DNA of 64,000 nucleotides from positions 823,427 through 887,426 of the forward strand of contig OV298644.1 in the NCBI GenBank assembly GCA_923172585.1. Direction: 5' to 3'. This stretch comes from Haemophilus influenzae (GTDB taxonomy: Bacteria; Pseudomonadota; Gammaproteobacteria; Enterobacterales; Pasteurellaceae). The notes under the pieces are model-generated. The model ran no database searches. It was not told the DNA's origin and saw only the letters and a program-made list of their open reading frames with translations. This document shows positions 52,207-63,970 of this stretch, piece after piece (position 1 is the stretch's first letter; every line of letters begins with the position of its first letter). The position numbers and the translations under genes were made by a program.

Positions 52207-52827
52207 ATGGCGGAATACCTCGTTCCTAAAAGTGCGGTTGTTTTTGAAGAAGAAATTAAGAAAAGCCGTTTTATTACTTATTTACAGCACACCGAAGGTT
52301 TAGAAGACGCAAGAGCTTTTTGGGCAAAGATTAAACAAGAACATCCAAATGCTCGGCATCATTGTTGGGCTGCCGTAGCAGGCAAGCCAACAGATTCTCT
52401 ACAACTTGGTTTTTCTGATGATGGCGAACCTGCTGGAACGGCAGGAAAGCCAATGTTGAGTGCATTGCAAGGCAGTCAATTAGGTGAAATCAGTGCGGTG
52501 GTGGTTCGCTATTATGGCGGTATTTTGCTTGGAACGGGCGGATTAGTTCGTGCTTACGGCAATGGTGTTCAACAAGCGTTAAAGCTGGTTGAAAGCGAAA
52601 TTAAAGTTGAACGAACCCTTTTCAAACTTGATTGTGACTATGGTCAGTTAAGGTTGGTTCAACAACTTTGTGAAAAATATCAGGTTGAGATTTTATCTCA
52701 AGGTTTTCAGGCAAATATTCATTTGATTTTAGGTATTAGTGAAAAAACAATAGAGGCGTTTTCTTCAGAATTAACGGAAAAGTCTTCAGGTAGATTAGTT
52801 ATTCAACTTTTAGAGATAGGCGAATAG
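52207..52827 (+). CDS. yigZ: IMPACT/YigZ family protein
   Basis: A 206-residue YigZ protein, with the N-terminal IMPACT domain ([61 protein letters not shown]) and a ferredoxin-like C-terminal domain. The molecular function in bacteria is not established; a translation link is suspected from eukaryotic IMPACT. It precedes trkH by two bases, the same linkage as in E. coli. Confidence 0.93.
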   Translation: MAEYLVPKSAVVFEEEIKKSRFITYLQHTEGLEDARAFWAKIKQEHPNARHHCWAAVAGKPTDSLQLGFSDDGEPAGTAGKPMLSALQGSQLGEISAVVVRYYGGILLGTGGLVRAYGNGVQQALKLVESEIKVERTLFKLDCDYGQLRLVQQLCEKYQVEILSQGFQANIHLILGISEKTIEAFSSELTEKSSGRLVIQLLEIGE

Positions 52828-52829
52828 TT

Positions 52830-54293
52830 GTGCGTATTTTATCGATTATCCGAATTATTGGTATTCTTGTGATGTGTTTTTCAGGTACGATGCTAGTTCC
52901 TGCATTTGTTGCTCTGATTTATGGTGATGGGGGCGGCAAGGCATTTATGCAGGCTTTTATGTTGAGCTTGACAGCGGGCACATTGCTTTGGTGGCCATGC
53001 CATCACCATAAACAAGAATTACGATCCCGTGATGGTTTTTTGATTGTTGTGGCTTTTTGGTTAGTTTTAGGAAGCTTGGCAACATTGCCTCTTTTATTGT
53101 TCGATTCACCACATTTAACTATTGCTTCAGCCGTATTTGAAGCATTTTCTGGCTTAACTACTACTGGTGCAACGGTAATGACGGGGCTGGATAATTTACC
53201 TAAATCTATTTTGTTTTATCGTCAGTTTTTACAATGGTTAGGTGGTATGGGGATTATCGTATTGGCTGTGGCGATAATTCCGCTGTTGGGAATTGGTGGG
53301 ACACAATTATATCGAGCAGAATCTTCAGGCCCTCTTAAAGATCAAAAATCTTTGCCTAAAATTTCAGAAGTGGCGAAAGCGCTATGGATTATTTATGCTT
53401 CATTAACTGTTCTTTGTGCCATTGCATATTGGCTATCAGGAATGAATCTTTTTGATGCCATTGGGCATAGTTTTTCAACAATTTCAAATGGCGGATTTTC
53501 AACGCACGATGCAAGTATTGGCTATTTTAATCAAGCTTCCATTTATTGGGTTACAACAATTTTTATGCTGATTGGTGGTGTTAATTTTAGTTTACATATT
53601 TCCGCTTTTCTTGCACTAGGTAAAAGAAATATTTGGCGAAATTATTGGAAAGATCCCGAATTTCGTTTTTTTCTAACGATGCAAATTATTTTTATTGGTA
53701 TTGTATCTCTATCTTTATATGGTTATGGTTTAGTTTCAGATATAAACGAGGCAGTAACAAAAGGTGCATTACAATTAACATCAATGTCAATGACTGCTGG
53801 TTATACGATTTTTGATATTGATAATCTTCCGCCTTTTATTGGGCTTTTACTGGTAATATCTGCGGTAATTGGTGGTTGTGGTGGTTCAACAACTGGGGGA
53901 TTAAAAGCGATACGGACACTTATATTGTGGAAACAAATCGATCGAGAACTGCATAGTTTAATCCATCCAAATTTAGTACAACCAATTCGAATAGGTAAAA
54001 ATCGTCTAGCACCAAGAATGATAGAAAGTATTTGGGCATTTTTCATTATTTTTATACTGGTTTATTGGGGGTGTGTTTTTGCTGTTATTCTTTGTGGAAT
54101 GAATACTTTTGATGCGATGGGAGCCGTATTCGCCACATTAACGAATGCAGGACCGGGACTTGGTTTTATTCACGAAAGTTTTATTGGTGTTCCAGAAAGT
54201 GCTAAATTAGTCTTTAGTTTTGCTATGATCTGTGGACGTTTAGAAATGTTTTCATTAATCGTGCTGTTTATTCCAAGCTATTGGAAAAAATAA
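52830..54293 (+). CDS. trkH: Trk potassium uptake subunit TrkH
   Basis: TrkH is the ion-conducting subunit of the Trk K+ system. The 487 residues (E. coli 483) have four pore-loop repeats whose filter regions are visible: [37 protein letters not shown] and [11 protein letters not shown]. The start is GTG at 52830, two bases after the yigZ stop. The regulatory subunit TrkA is not in this window. Confidence 0.95.
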   Translation: MRILSIIRIIGILVMCFSGTMLVPAFVALIYGDGGGKAFMQAFMLSLTAGTLLWWPCHHHKQELRSRDGFLIVVAFWLVLGSLATLPLLLFDSPHLTIASAVFEAFSGLTTTGATVMTGLDNLPKSILFYRQFLQWLGGMGIIVLAVAIIPLLGIGGTQLYRAESSGPLKDQKSLPKISEVAKALWIIYASLTVLCAIAYWLSGMNLFDAIGHSFSTISNGGFSTHDASIGYFNQASIYWVTTIFMLIGGVNFSLHISAFLALGKRNIWRNYWKDPEFRFFLTMQIIFIGIVSLSLYGYGLVSDINEAVTKGALQLTSMSMTAGYTIFDIDNLPPFIGLLLVISAVIGGCGGSTTGGLKAIRTLILWKQIDRELHSLIHPNLVQPIRIGKNRLAPRMIESIWAFFIIFILVYWGCVFAVILCGMNTFDAMGAVFATLTNAGPGLGFIHESFIGVPESAKLVFSFAMICGRLEMFSLIVLFIPSYWKK

Positions 54294-54390
54294 TAATTGA
54301 AAAATTATTGTATTTTTGACCGCACTTTTTAATAAAATGTTTATATTTCCATCAAAAGATCATTTTTTTAAATATTTTTACAAAAAAGTA

Positions 54391-54419
54391 CTTGCAAGGG
54401 ATTTGAAAATCCCTATAAT
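54391..54419 (+). promoter_or_regulatory. rRNA operon promoter
   Basis: CTTGCA (-35, 54391-54396) and TATAAT (-10, 54414-54419) are separated by 17 bases. The spacer is itself a palindrome, GGGATTT-GA-AAATCCC. A GC-rich discriminator (GCACCGCAC) follows, typical of stringently controlled promoters. Confidence 0.88.
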
Positions 54420-54430
54420 GCACCGCACAC

Positions 54431-54476
54431 AACGACGCACTGTTGTGAAGTTTTTTAAGTTTCCAAGTGCGTCGTT
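54431..54476 (+). other. Leader hairpin of the rRNA operon
   Basis: AACGACGCACT (54431-54441) pairs perfectly with AGTGCGTCGTT (54466-54476), followed by ATTTTTT. It looks like an early terminator or pause site within the leader, just before boxA. Confidence 0.65.
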
Positions 54477-54482
54477 ATTTTT

Positions 54483-54494
54483 TGCTCTTTAACA
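54483..54494 (+). promoter_or_regulatory. boxA antitermination site
   Basis: TGCTCTTTAACA is an exact match to the rRNA boxA sequence recognised by NusB and NusE, about 160 bases before the 16S gene. Confidence 0.9.
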
Positions 54495-54651
54495 ATATAT
54501 CAGACAATCTGTGTGGGCACTTGTTGATTGACTTGTTTTAAAACTATTTTTAATTTTGAAGTCTTAATAGGTGCTTAACTGAAAATTCATCATTACTTTT
54601 TTAAGTAGTGTTTTATGTATAGCTAAGCAGTTTATTGAGCGATTGAACTTG

Positions 54652-56189
<1,538 letters not shown>

Positions 56190-56268
56190 CTGAAGACGAG
56201 AGACAGCGAGTGCTCACACAGATTGGCTGATAGTTGTAGACAAATGAGCAGAAGAAAACATTACCCTT

Positions 56269-56345
56269 GGGTATGTAGCTCAGGTGGTAAGAGCGCACCT
56301 CTGATAAGGTTGATGTCGGTGGTTCAAGTCCACTCAGACTCACCA
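56269..56345 (+). tRNA. ileT: tRNA-Ile (GAT), with stem mismatches
   Basis: A 77-base tRNA in the 16S-23S spacer with the anticodon loop CTGATAA and encoded CCA. Compared with a normal tRNA-Ile it has defects: an A-G mismatch in the acceptor stem (positions 5 and 69 of this gene), a G-T pair at 2-72, and a C-T mismatch at 30-42 plus a T-G pair at 32-40 in the anticodon stem. These suggest sequence errors in a collapsed repeat or a damaged gene copy. Confidence 0.9.
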
Positions 56346-56430
56346 CTCTGAGAGTGAGTGAAACGAAAGGTGTAGTGTAAATAACTAATAACTAAGACAT
56401 AAATGATTAGTTATTAAATTGTGATAAAAT

Positions 56431-56506
56431 GGGGATATAGCTCAGCTGGGAGAGCGCCTGACTTGCACGCAGGAGGTCAGAGGTTCGATCCCGCTTATCT
56501 CAACCA
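56431..56506 (+). tRNA. alaT: tRNA-Ala (TGC), with stem mismatches
   Basis: A 76-base tRNA with anticodon TGC, the alanine identity pair G3-T70 and encoded CCA. Three stem positions are mismatched, each an A where a C would pair with G: 31-39 in the anticodon stem, 51-63 in the T stem and position 72 opposite G1. All three look like C-to-A changes. Confidence 0.92.
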
Positions 56507-56922
56507 CTTATCATCGTAAAGTAAATTGGAAAAACACAAATTAATAAAGTATTAAGGTAGTGATTAAGCTATTTGAAATATCGGGTTAATTTATCCGTAG
56601 TTTGAAGTTTAAATGTAATTTGAATTGTAAATTTAATTCTGTTTTAGTTTATTTAACGATGATAACTGAAAAGTTTTATCAACTGTTCTATAAAAAGTTG
56701 GAAACAAGCTGAAAACAAGAGATTATCGAGAGAAAGTCTGAGTAGGCAAGATAGGAAAGTGAAAGAGAGAACTGAAAAGGAAACTCTAAAAACAAAACCT
56801 GTTTTGCATAAAATCTTGATTGAACAAAAGCAATCAAGTGTTTAGTTGAATGAAAATACGCATCAAATTGACCGCACTTTGAAGTGAAAACGTAAAGTGA
56901 TTGAAAACATTAGAGGTTGTAT
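56507..56922 (+). other. Spacer between tRNA-Ala and 23S
   Basis: About 415 bases of AT-rich spacer with one uptake signal (near 56870) and the 5' processing region of 23S. No gene is supported. Confidence 0.6.
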
Positions 56923-57462
56923 AGTTAAGTGACTAAGCGTACAAGGTGGATGCCTTGGAAATCAAAAGCGAAGAAGGACGTGCTAATCTGCGAAAAGCTT
57001 GGATGAGTCGATAAGAGGCGTTTAATCAAAGATATCCGAATGGTGAAACCCAGTAGATGAAGAATCTACTATCAACAAGTGAATTCATAGCTTGTTGAGG
57101 CAAACCGGGAGAAGTGAAACATCAAAGTACCCCGAGGAAAAGAAATCAACCGAGATTTCGTCAGTAGCGGCGAGCGAAAGCGAAAGAGCCAGTAAGTGAT
57201 AGCAGTATAGTCAGGAGAATGTGTTGGGAAGCACAATCAAAGAGAGTGATAATCCCGTATCGAAAAACCATATTGTGGTACTAAGCTAACGAGAAGTAGG
57301 GCGGGACAAGTGATAGCCTGTTTGAAGAAGGGGGGAACATACTCCAAGGCTAAATACTCCTGATTGACCGATAGTGAACCAGTATTGTGAAGGAAAGGCG
57401 AAGAGAACCCCGGTGAGGGCAGTGAAATAGAACCTGAAACCTTGTACGTACAAGCAGTGGGA

Positions 57463-57564
57463 GCCCCATCACTTAATCCGATTGGAAGGTGATGTAAAGC
57501 AAACGCAAATAAACCCTGGTGAGAGGAGTGAAGCGACTCAAACCATCCAAAAGAAGCAGTGGGA
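57463..57564 (+). other. Intervening sequence in 23S helix 25
   Basis: About 102 bases are inserted into the short helix 25 hairpin. The insertion is bounded by an 11-base direct repeat, AAGCAGTGGGA at 57452-57462 and 57554-57564. Near its ends ATCACTT and AAGTGAT can pair to extend the helix. No coding capacity is visible. Confidence 0.85.
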
Positions 57565-57997
57565 TCAAGTGATCTTGTGACTGCGTACCTTTTGTATAAT
57601 GGGTCAGCGACTTATATTTTGTAGCGAGGTTAACTGAATAAGGGAGCCGAAGGGAAACCGAGTCTTAACTGGGCGAATAGTTGCAAGGTATAGACCCGAA
57701 ACCCGGTGATCTAGCCATGGGCAGGTTGAAGGTTGGGTAACACTAACTGGAGGACCGAACCGACTAATGTTGAAAAATTAGCGGATGACTTGTGGCTGGG
57801 GGTGAAAGGCCAATCAAACCGGGAGATAGCTGGTTCTCCCCGAAATCTATTTAGGTAGAGCCTTGAGCTTACACCTTTGGGGGTAGAGCACTGTTTCGGC
57901 TAGGGGTCCATCCCGGATTACCAACCCGATGCAAACTACGAATACCAAAGAGTGATACTCAGGAGACACACGGCGGGTGCTAACGTCCGTCGTGGAG

Positions 57998-58030
<33 letters not shown>

Positions 58031-58077
58031 CAAGTCTATATTAAGTGGGAAACGAAGTGGGAAGGCTTAGACAGCTA

Positions 58078-58109
<32 letters not shown>

Positions 58110-58191
58110 GAAAGCGTAATAGCTCACTAGTCGAGTCGGCCTGCGCGGAAGATGTAACGGGGCTGAAATATAGCACCGAAGCTGCGGCATC

Positions 58192-58316
58192 AGGCGTATC
58201 ACTAATACGCCTTACGATTAACAAGCTAGAATGGCGCGAAGCGTCATGAAAGGTTGTTCAAGCAACCCGAACGTTGAGTCGGGCATCTTAGAGTGAGGAT
58301 TATTAGTGATACGCCT
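58192..58316 (+). other. Intervening sequence in 23S helix 45
   Basis: The insertion is closed by a perfect 15-bp inverted repeat, AGGCGTATCACTAAT (58192-58206) and ATTAGTGATACGCCT (58302-58316). It replaces the small loop of helix 45 (GCTGCGGCA...TGTTGGGTAG in E. coli). The stem is the kind of long double strand RNase III cuts. No coding capacity is visible. Confidence 0.88.
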
Positions 58317-59032
58317 GTTGGGTAGGGGAGCGTTGTGTAAGCGGATGAAGGTTCATCGAGAGGTGGGCTGGACGTATCACAAGTGCGAATGCTGACATAA
58401 GTAACGATAAAACGGGTGAAAAACCCGTTCGCCGGAAGACCAAGGGTTCCTGTCCAACGTTAATCGGGGCAGGGTGAGTCGGCTCCTAAGGCGAGGCTGA
58501 AAAGCGTAGTCGATGGGAAACAGGTTAATATTCCTGTACTTGGTAAAGCTGCGATGTGGGGACGGAGTAGGTTAGGTTATCGCACTGTTGGATATGTGCG
58601 TTTAAGTTGGTAGGTGGGATGTTTAGGCAAATCCGGACTTCCTTAACACAGAGAGATGATGACGAGGCTCTACGGAGCTGAAGTAACTGATACCACACTT
58701 CCAGGAAAAGCCACTAAGCGAAAGGCTTTACTAAACCGTACTGAAAACCGACACAGGTGGTCAGGTAGAGAATACTCAGGCGCTTGAGAGAACTCGGGTG
58801 AAGGAACTAGGCAAAATAGCACCGTAACTTCGGGAGAAGGTGCGCCGGCGTAGATTGTAAGGGCTAGCCCCTGAAGGTTGAACCGGTCGAAGATACCAGC
58901 TGGCTGCAACTGTTTATTAAAAACACAGCACTCTGCAAACACGAAAGTGGACGTATAGGGTGTGATGCCTGCCCGGTGCTGGAAGGTTAATTGATGGTGT
59001 CATCGAAAGAGAAGCACCTGATCGAAGCCCCA

Positions 59033-59114
<82 letters not shown>

Positions 59115-59486
59115 TGATGGCCAGGCTGTCTCCACCCGAGACTCAGTGAAATTGAAATCGCCGTGAAGATGCGGTGTACCCGCGGCTAGACGGAAAGACC
59201 CCGTGAACCTTTACTATAGCTTGACACTGAACATTGAATTTTGATGTGTAGGATAGGTGGGAGACTTAGAAGCAGTCACGCCAGTGATTGTGGAGTCATC
59301 CTTGAAATACCACCCTTTAACGTTTGATGTTCTAACGAAGATGACGAAACGTGGTCTCGGACAGTGTCTGGTGGGTAGTTTGACTGGGGCGGTCTCCTCC
59401 CAAAGCGTAACGGAGGAGCACGAAGGTTTGCTAATCACGGTCGGACATCGTGAGGTTAGTGCAATGGTATAAGCAAGCTTAACTGC

Positions 59487-59539
<53 letters not shown>

Positions 59540-59540
59540 T

Positions 59541-59596
<56 letters not shown>

Positions 59597-59625
59597 ACCG
59601 CCCAAGAGTTCATATCGACGGCGGT

Positions 59626-59668
<43 letters not shown>

Positions 59669-59669
59669 T

Positions 59670-59703
<34 letters not shown>

Positions 59704-60036
59704 TGGTACGCGAGCTGGGTTTAGAACGTCGTGAGACAGTTCGGTCCCTATCTGCCGTGGGCGTTGGATGATTGATTGGGGCTGCTCCTAGTACGAGAGG
59801 ACCGGAGTGGACGCATCACTGGTGTTCCAGTTGTCTCGCCAGAGGCATTGCTGGGTAGCTAAATGCGGAAGAGATAAGTGCTGAAAGCATCTAAGCACGA
59901 AACTTGCCAAGAGATGAGTCATCCCTGACTTTAAGTCAGTAAGGGTTGTTGTAGACTACGACGTAGATAGGTCAGGTGTGTAAGTGTAGTGATACATTGA
60001 GCTAACAGATACTAATTGCCCGAGAGGCTTAACTAT

Positions 60037-60268
60037 ACAACGCTCAAGTGTTTTTGGGAGCTAAGTGAAGTAAGAGATGAAAAGCGAAGCAAATAAAAGT
60101 AGAGCGGAAACCGAAGTAAAAGACTAAACAAAGAAAAGTAAGTATAGAAGACTTAATAGAAAGAAAATCGGATTCAGCTTGTGACCAATAAGAAGGAGTG
60201 AAAGGTAGAGGAAAGACTGAGTAACGAGAGATAAAAGAGAAAAAGAAAAGACGAGTTATCAAAGAATT
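60037..60268 (+). other. 23S-5S spacer
   Basis: A purine-rich spacer of about 230 bases without tRNA or open reading frame. Confidence 0.6.
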
Positions 60269-60387
60269 ATCCTGGCGGCGATAGTGCGGTGGACCCACCT
60301 GAGACCATACCGAACTCAGAAGTGAAACGCTGTAATGCCGATGGTAGTGTGGGGTTTCCCCATGTGAGAGTAGGGCACCGCCAGGTT
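60269..60387 (+). rRNA. rrf: 5S ribosomal RNA
   Basis: Complementary ends CCTGGCGGC and GCCAGG, the loop sequence CCGAACTCAGAAGTGAAACG and GATGGTAGTGTGGGG identify 5S rRNA. The length is about 119 bases. Confidence 0.96.
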
Positions 60388-60420
60388 ACCAAATACTTAT
60401 CTAAGTTAAATAAAAACAGA

Positions 60421-60452
60421 AGAACCCCGTGTCGAAAGATATGGGGTTTTTG
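60421..60452 (+). terminator. Terminator of the rRNA operon
   Basis: AACCCC and GGGGTT form a hairpin with a short imperfect loop followed by TTTTTG, about 35 bases after 5S. Confidence 0.85.
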
Positions 60453-60563
60453 TTTTTTAGAAGTTTATACTTTAACAAAATAAGTTTAGATAAAGTTTAT
60501 GTTTGTTAGTGAGAAAAATATGCACTAGTGATACAATCCACAAAATTTTAAGAAAGGTACCCT

Positions 60564-61124
60564 ATGGCTCGTAAGAAAAAAACACGTCGAATTACAGATA
60601 TTATGCCAATTCGCAAAGCAGATAAAAAAATAGATATAACAAAAGCACGCTCTGGTAAAAAGCTTACTCGTTATGAATTGGATGCTAAAGCTCGTGAAGA
60701 TAAGAAAAAACGTAAGCATAAAGGTTTAGCTTCAGGATCTCGTCATAGTGCGGTTGAAGAAAAAGCGAATAAACTTCAAAATGAAATTAAAGATCCAAAA
60801 ATTGGTAGTAAGAAAAAGATACCGTTGGTTGTTGAATTTGTTAATAAGCCTGAAAAAGGTCAAGTAATTCCTGTAATAAAACAGGTGAAAAAACAAGATC
60901 CAATGAAAGAGCTTGAAAATCTGGAAAATAATGAAATTCTTAATGAATTATTGGATGCTTTAGATGTGGGTAAAACTATTAGTAAATCAGATCAACAATT
61001 TGTAGATGAATGCTTAGATCGAATTTCTGAGTTAATGGAAGAACTTAGCATTGAAGACGAAGATGAAAGCGAAGATGATTTATACCGCACTTTCGAGCGT
61101 ATGGATATTAATCAATTTAGGTAA
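60564..61124 (+). CDS. yihI: Der GTPase-activating protein YihI
   Basis: YihI stimulates the GTPase of Der, a 50S assembly factor. The 186 residues begin with a highly basic region (ARKKKTRR) and contain [44 protein letters not shown] and an acidic tail with [11 protein letters not shown], the family layout (E. coli 169 aa). It directly follows the rRNA operon and precedes the DUF2489 gene by three bases. Confidence 0.92.
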   Translation: MARKKKTRRITDIMPIRKADKKIDITKARSGKKLTRYELDAKAREDKKKRKHKGLASGSRHSAVEEKANKLQNEIKDPKIGSKKKIPLVVEFVNKPEKGQVIPVIKQVKKQDPMKELENLENNEILNELLDALDVGKTISKSDQQFVDECLDRISELMEELSIEDEDESEDDLYRTFERMDINQFR

Positions 61125-61127
61125 TCT

Positions 61128-61568
61128 ATGATTTGGATATTTTTTGTCATCGCACTTTTCTTGGTAACTGGATTGACTCTATATGCAATCCGTTTATTAA
61201 AGCAGTTAAAAGTTCAAAAGGAATTGATTGCTAAAGCTAAGAATAATCGGGTTATACGATTAAAAGAGAGCATTGATATTATTGCTCGTGCAATGCAGTC
61301 TGGAGAATGTAATCTTTCTGAAGGAGTAATTCGTCTTACAATGCTATTAAGGCCTTTTGGTAAGAATTTATCATCTTATCCTGCGATGGCTAATTTATAT
61401 GAAGTGGTGCGTGATATGCCTACACATGATGACCGTAAACTACTTGAGAAAAGAGAAAGAATGCGTCTGGATTTAGCTCGAGAAAGTGCAGAAGCACAGT
61501 TTGAAAAAAATATTAAACAAGAATTGTATATTTTATTAGAAGATATTAAATCTATTGAGCTAATTTAA
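61128..61568 (+). CDS. DUF2489 membrane-anchored protein
   Basis: A 146-residue protein with one N-terminal membrane segment (WIFFVIALFLVTGLTLYAI) and a charged helical cytoplasmic part. RVIRLKESIDIIARAMQSGE, LSEGVIRLTMLL and SYPAMANLYEVV match the DUF2489 family as I remember it. Function is unknown. It starts three bases after yihI, so the two are an operon; the association with yihI is seen in other gamma-proteobacteria. Confidence 0.78.
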   Translation: MIWIFFVIALFLVTGLTLYAIRLLKQLKVQKELIAKAKNNRVIRLKESIDIIARAMQSGECNLSEGVIRLTMLLRPFGKNLSSYPAMANLYEVVRDMPTHDDRKLLEKRERMRLDLARESAEAQFEKNIKQELYILLEDIKSIELI

Positions 61569-61585
61569 ATATTATAATTTTAAAG

Positions 61586-61619
61586 AAAAATGCGCTAAGT
61601 CTCTCCTAGCGCATTTTTT
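61586..61619. terminator. Bidirectional terminator between DUF2489 gene and narP
   Basis: AAAAATGCGCTA and TAGCGCATTTTTT form a strong stem between the convergent genes. Confidence 0.9.
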
Positions 61620-61629
61620 ATGATTATTT

Positions 61630-62256
61630 TTAACGATTTTGTTCAAAAAATAATACCGTTGCTGCAACACGAGAATGAACATTTAATTTACGTAATAAAT
61701 TACGGATATGTACTTTTACGGTTTCTTCTGAAATAAACAGTTGTGCTGCAATTTGTTTGTTTGATAAGCCAGTTGCAATTTGACGAAGTACGCCCATTTC
61801 ACGATCCGTTAAGCTGTCTAACGGATTATCTTCGTGAGTACGTTCTAATAATAAATTTTTAATAGAATCACTCAGAATGACTTCGCCTTGTGCTATGCGC
61901 TTGATTTGCTCTAGCAATGTATCAGGTTCAGTATCTTTTAACAAATAACCATCTGCACCAGCATCAATCAGAGTATAAATATCATTTTTTGCATCAGACA
62001 CTGTTAAAATTAAAATTCGCGCATCAACGCCTTCTGCGCGTAATCCTTTGAGTGTATCTAACCCAGAAAGTCCTTTCATGTTGAGATCTAAAATGATCAC
62101 ATCAGGTGATGTTTGTAATGCCACAGAAATCCCTTCTGTGCCGCTGCTTACGTCAGCCACTACTTCAAAGTTATCGTCTAATTCTACAAGTTGTTTAATG
62201 CCACGACGCATTAACGGATGGTCGTCAATCAATAAAACTTTTAGCTTATCTTGCAT
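61630..62256 (-). CDS. narP: Nitrate/nitrite response regulator NarP
   Basis: NarP is the response regulator for anaerobic nitrate and nitrite respiration. The 208 residues have a receiver domain with the acidic pair in LLIDDHP, the phosphorylated Asp57 in VIILDLNMKG and the Lys in YLLKDTEPD. A LuxR-type helix-turn-helix follows at about 145-205 (LTDREMGVLRQIATGLSNKQIA). H. influenzae has NarP but not NarL, and NarQ is the usual sensor; narQ is not in this window. Confidence 0.94.
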   Translation of the reverse strand: MQDKLKVLLIDDHPLMRRGIKQLVELDDNFEVVADVSSGTEGISVALQTSPDVIILDLNMKGLSGLDTLKGLRAEGVDARILILTVSDAKNDIYTLIDAGADGYLLKDTEPDTLLEQIKRIAQGEVILSDSIKNLLLERTHEDNPLDSLTDREMGVLRQIATGLSNKQIAAQLFISEETVKVHIRNLLRKLNVHSRVAATVLFFEQNR

Positions 62257-62347
62257 AATTTCTCCTTTAGTGGTTAGAAGTCCACTTTAAAAAGCATGAC
62301 ATTTTATAAAGAATTCAATTCTATGCCAATCTAGAATAGAAAAAAAT

Positions 62348-62361
62348 TTGATTTATATCAC
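62348..62361. promoter_or_regulatory. Possible FNR box upstream of narP
   Basis: TTGAT-TTAT-ATCAC matches the FNR consensus TTGAT-N4-ATCAA except for the last base, 92 bases before the narP start. Anaerobic control by FNR would suit narP. Confidence 0.5.
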
Positions 62362-62403
62362 AAACTTACTATTTGAGGTAGGTTTATTGATGGATAAAAA
62401 TAG

Positions 62404-62448
62404 AAAAAGTGCGGTAGAAAAATAGATAATTTTTTACCGCTCTTTTTT
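62404..62448 (-). terminator. Terminator of lysA
   Basis: AAAAAGTGCGGTA pairs with TACCGCTCTTTTTT with one mismatch. The right arm is an uptake signal altered at one position (ACCGCTCTT). Confidence 0.8.
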
Positions 62449-62461
62449 AAGATAAGAAATA

Positions 62462-63709
62462 TTAAATGGTCGATTCTAATGCCCAAAGTTCCTGTAAAGT
62501 TTCTCGGCGACGAATTAGATAGGATTGATCGCCATCTACTAAAACTTCTGCAGTACGGGGTCTTGAGTTATAGTTTGATGACATACTTGCTCCATAGGCA
62601 CCAGCAGAACATTGAGCTATATAATCCCCTTCGGCAATTGAAAGTTCCCGTTGTTTGCCTAAGAAATCAGATGTTTCGCAAACTGGTCCCACAACATCAT
62701 AAATGGCTTTTTCTCTTTCTAAAGTGCGGTCAATTTCGATGATGTTCATGTAAGCCTCATACAATGCTGGTCGGATCATATCGTTCATTCCTGTGTCGGT
62801 AATGGCGAAATTACGGCTTTCATTACTTTTTAAGTATTGTACTTTTGCTACTAGAATACCCGCATTGGCAGAAATTGCTCTGCCTGGTTCAAGAATAATT
62901 TCAAGTTCGAGATAATTTTTTAGTTTTTCTAATAACGCATTTGCGTAATCGCTTGGATGCGGAGGCGTTTCATCCGTATAAGTCACGCCTAAACCACCGC
63001 CCAGATCGAGATGTTTTAATGTAATTCCATCTTCTTTTAATTGTTCCATTAGGACAATTAAGCGATCTGTTGCATCTAAGAATGGTTGTAATTCAGTGAG
63101 CTGTGAGCCTATGTGGCAATCCATCCCTGTTATTTTTATGTTTGGTAGCGTTGAGGCTAATTTATATACCTCTCGAGCTTCATCTACACTTACGCCAAAT
63201 TTATTTTCTTTTAATCCTGTTGAAATATAAGGGTGTGTATGTGCATCAACATCTGGATTTACACGTAAAGAAATAGGTGCGATTTTACCCATTTCTCCTG
63301 CGATTTGGTTAATGTGCTTGAGTTCAGAAACTGATTCCACATTAAAGCAACGGATTCCAACTTCTAATGCGCGCATAATTTCTTCTCGAGATTTCGCAAC
63401 GCCAGAAAAGACTACTTTTGACGCATCGCCACCTGCTGCCAGTACACGCTCAAGTTCGCCTTGTGAGACAATATCGAAACCTGAACCAAGTTTTGCCATA
63501 ATATTTAACACGCCAATATTTGAGCAAGATTTCACGGCAAAGCAAATTAAGTGAGGACGCTTACCGAAAGCTGAGTCAAAAGCGTGCCAATGACGTTCTA
63601 GTGTCGCGCGAGAATATACATAAAGAGGTGTACCGAATTGTTCAGCAAGTTGTTGAACCGGAATATCTTCAGCATAAAGCTTATTATTTTTATATTGGAA
63701 GAAATTCAT
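62462..63709 (-). CDS. lysA: Diaminopimelate decarboxylase
   Basis: LysA makes lysine from meso-diaminopimelate, the last step of the pathway. The 415 residues show the PLP lysine in LICFAVKS (Lys60), the glycine loop LDLGGGLGVTY, LEPGRAISANAG and the C-terminal GPVCETSDFLG, which is the usual active-site Cys motif, and GAYGASMSSNYNSRPR. It follows lptM by 47 bases, and lptM-lysA is a conserved pair. Confidence 0.96.
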   Translation of the reverse strand: MNFFQYKNNKLYAEDIPVQQLAEQFGTPLYVYSRATLERHWHAFDSAFGKRPHLICFAVKSCSNIGVLNIMAKLGSGFDIVSQGELERVLAAGGDASKVVFSGVAKSREEIMRALEVGIRCFNVESVSELKHINQIAGEMGKIAPISLRVNPDVDAHTHPYISTGLKENKFGVSVDEAREVYKLASTLPNIKITGMDCHIGSQLTELQPFLDATDRLIVLMEQLKEDGITLKHLDLGGGLGVTYTDETPPHPSDYANALLEKLKNYLELEIILEPGRAISANAGILVAKVQYLKSNESRNFAITDTGMNDMIRPALYEAYMNIIEIDRTLEREKAIYDVVGPVCETSDFLGKQRELSIAEGDYIAQCSAGAYGASMSSNYNSRPRTAEVLVDGDQSYLIRRRETLQELWALESTI

Positions 63710-63756
63710 GTTGTGTGCCTGTTTTAGTTATTTTGGGAATGATATTAGATAATAGA

Positions 63757-63873
63757 TTATTGAGTTTGTTGAGCTTGATCTTTTTCAGGAAAATATAAAG
63801 AACCTTTTACGCCGCATCCTGTTGTCACAATGCAAATTGCACTAAGCACTAAAATTGATAGTAGTTTTTTCAT
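63757..63873 (-). CDS. lptM: LPS-assembly lipoprotein LptM (YifL)
   Basis: A 38-residue lipoprotein too short for most gene finders. The signal ends in a lipobox TTGC (Cys20) and continues CGVKGSLYFP, the LptM signature (CGLKGPLYFP in E. coli). LptM helps mature the LptDE translocon by promoting correct LptD disulfides. It is divergent from cyaY and upstream of lysA, the same order as in E. coli. The ribosome site on the minus strand is AGAGAG. Confidence 0.92.
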   Translation of the reverse strand: MKKLLSILVLSAICIVTTGCGVKGSLYFPEKDQAQQTQ

Positions 63874-63970
63874 TTTTCTCTCTCTCACTTATCGGTAAAT
63901 CCGCCTTTCACAAGCTTGAGAAAGGCTTTATAATTTGCCGCATTTTATCAGATTTAAACAGGAAAATTTT

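Noticed and set aside
60280-60292. AGTGCGGT inside the 5S gene as an uptake signal
   Set aside because: It matches only eight of nine bases and is part of the conserved 5S sequence.
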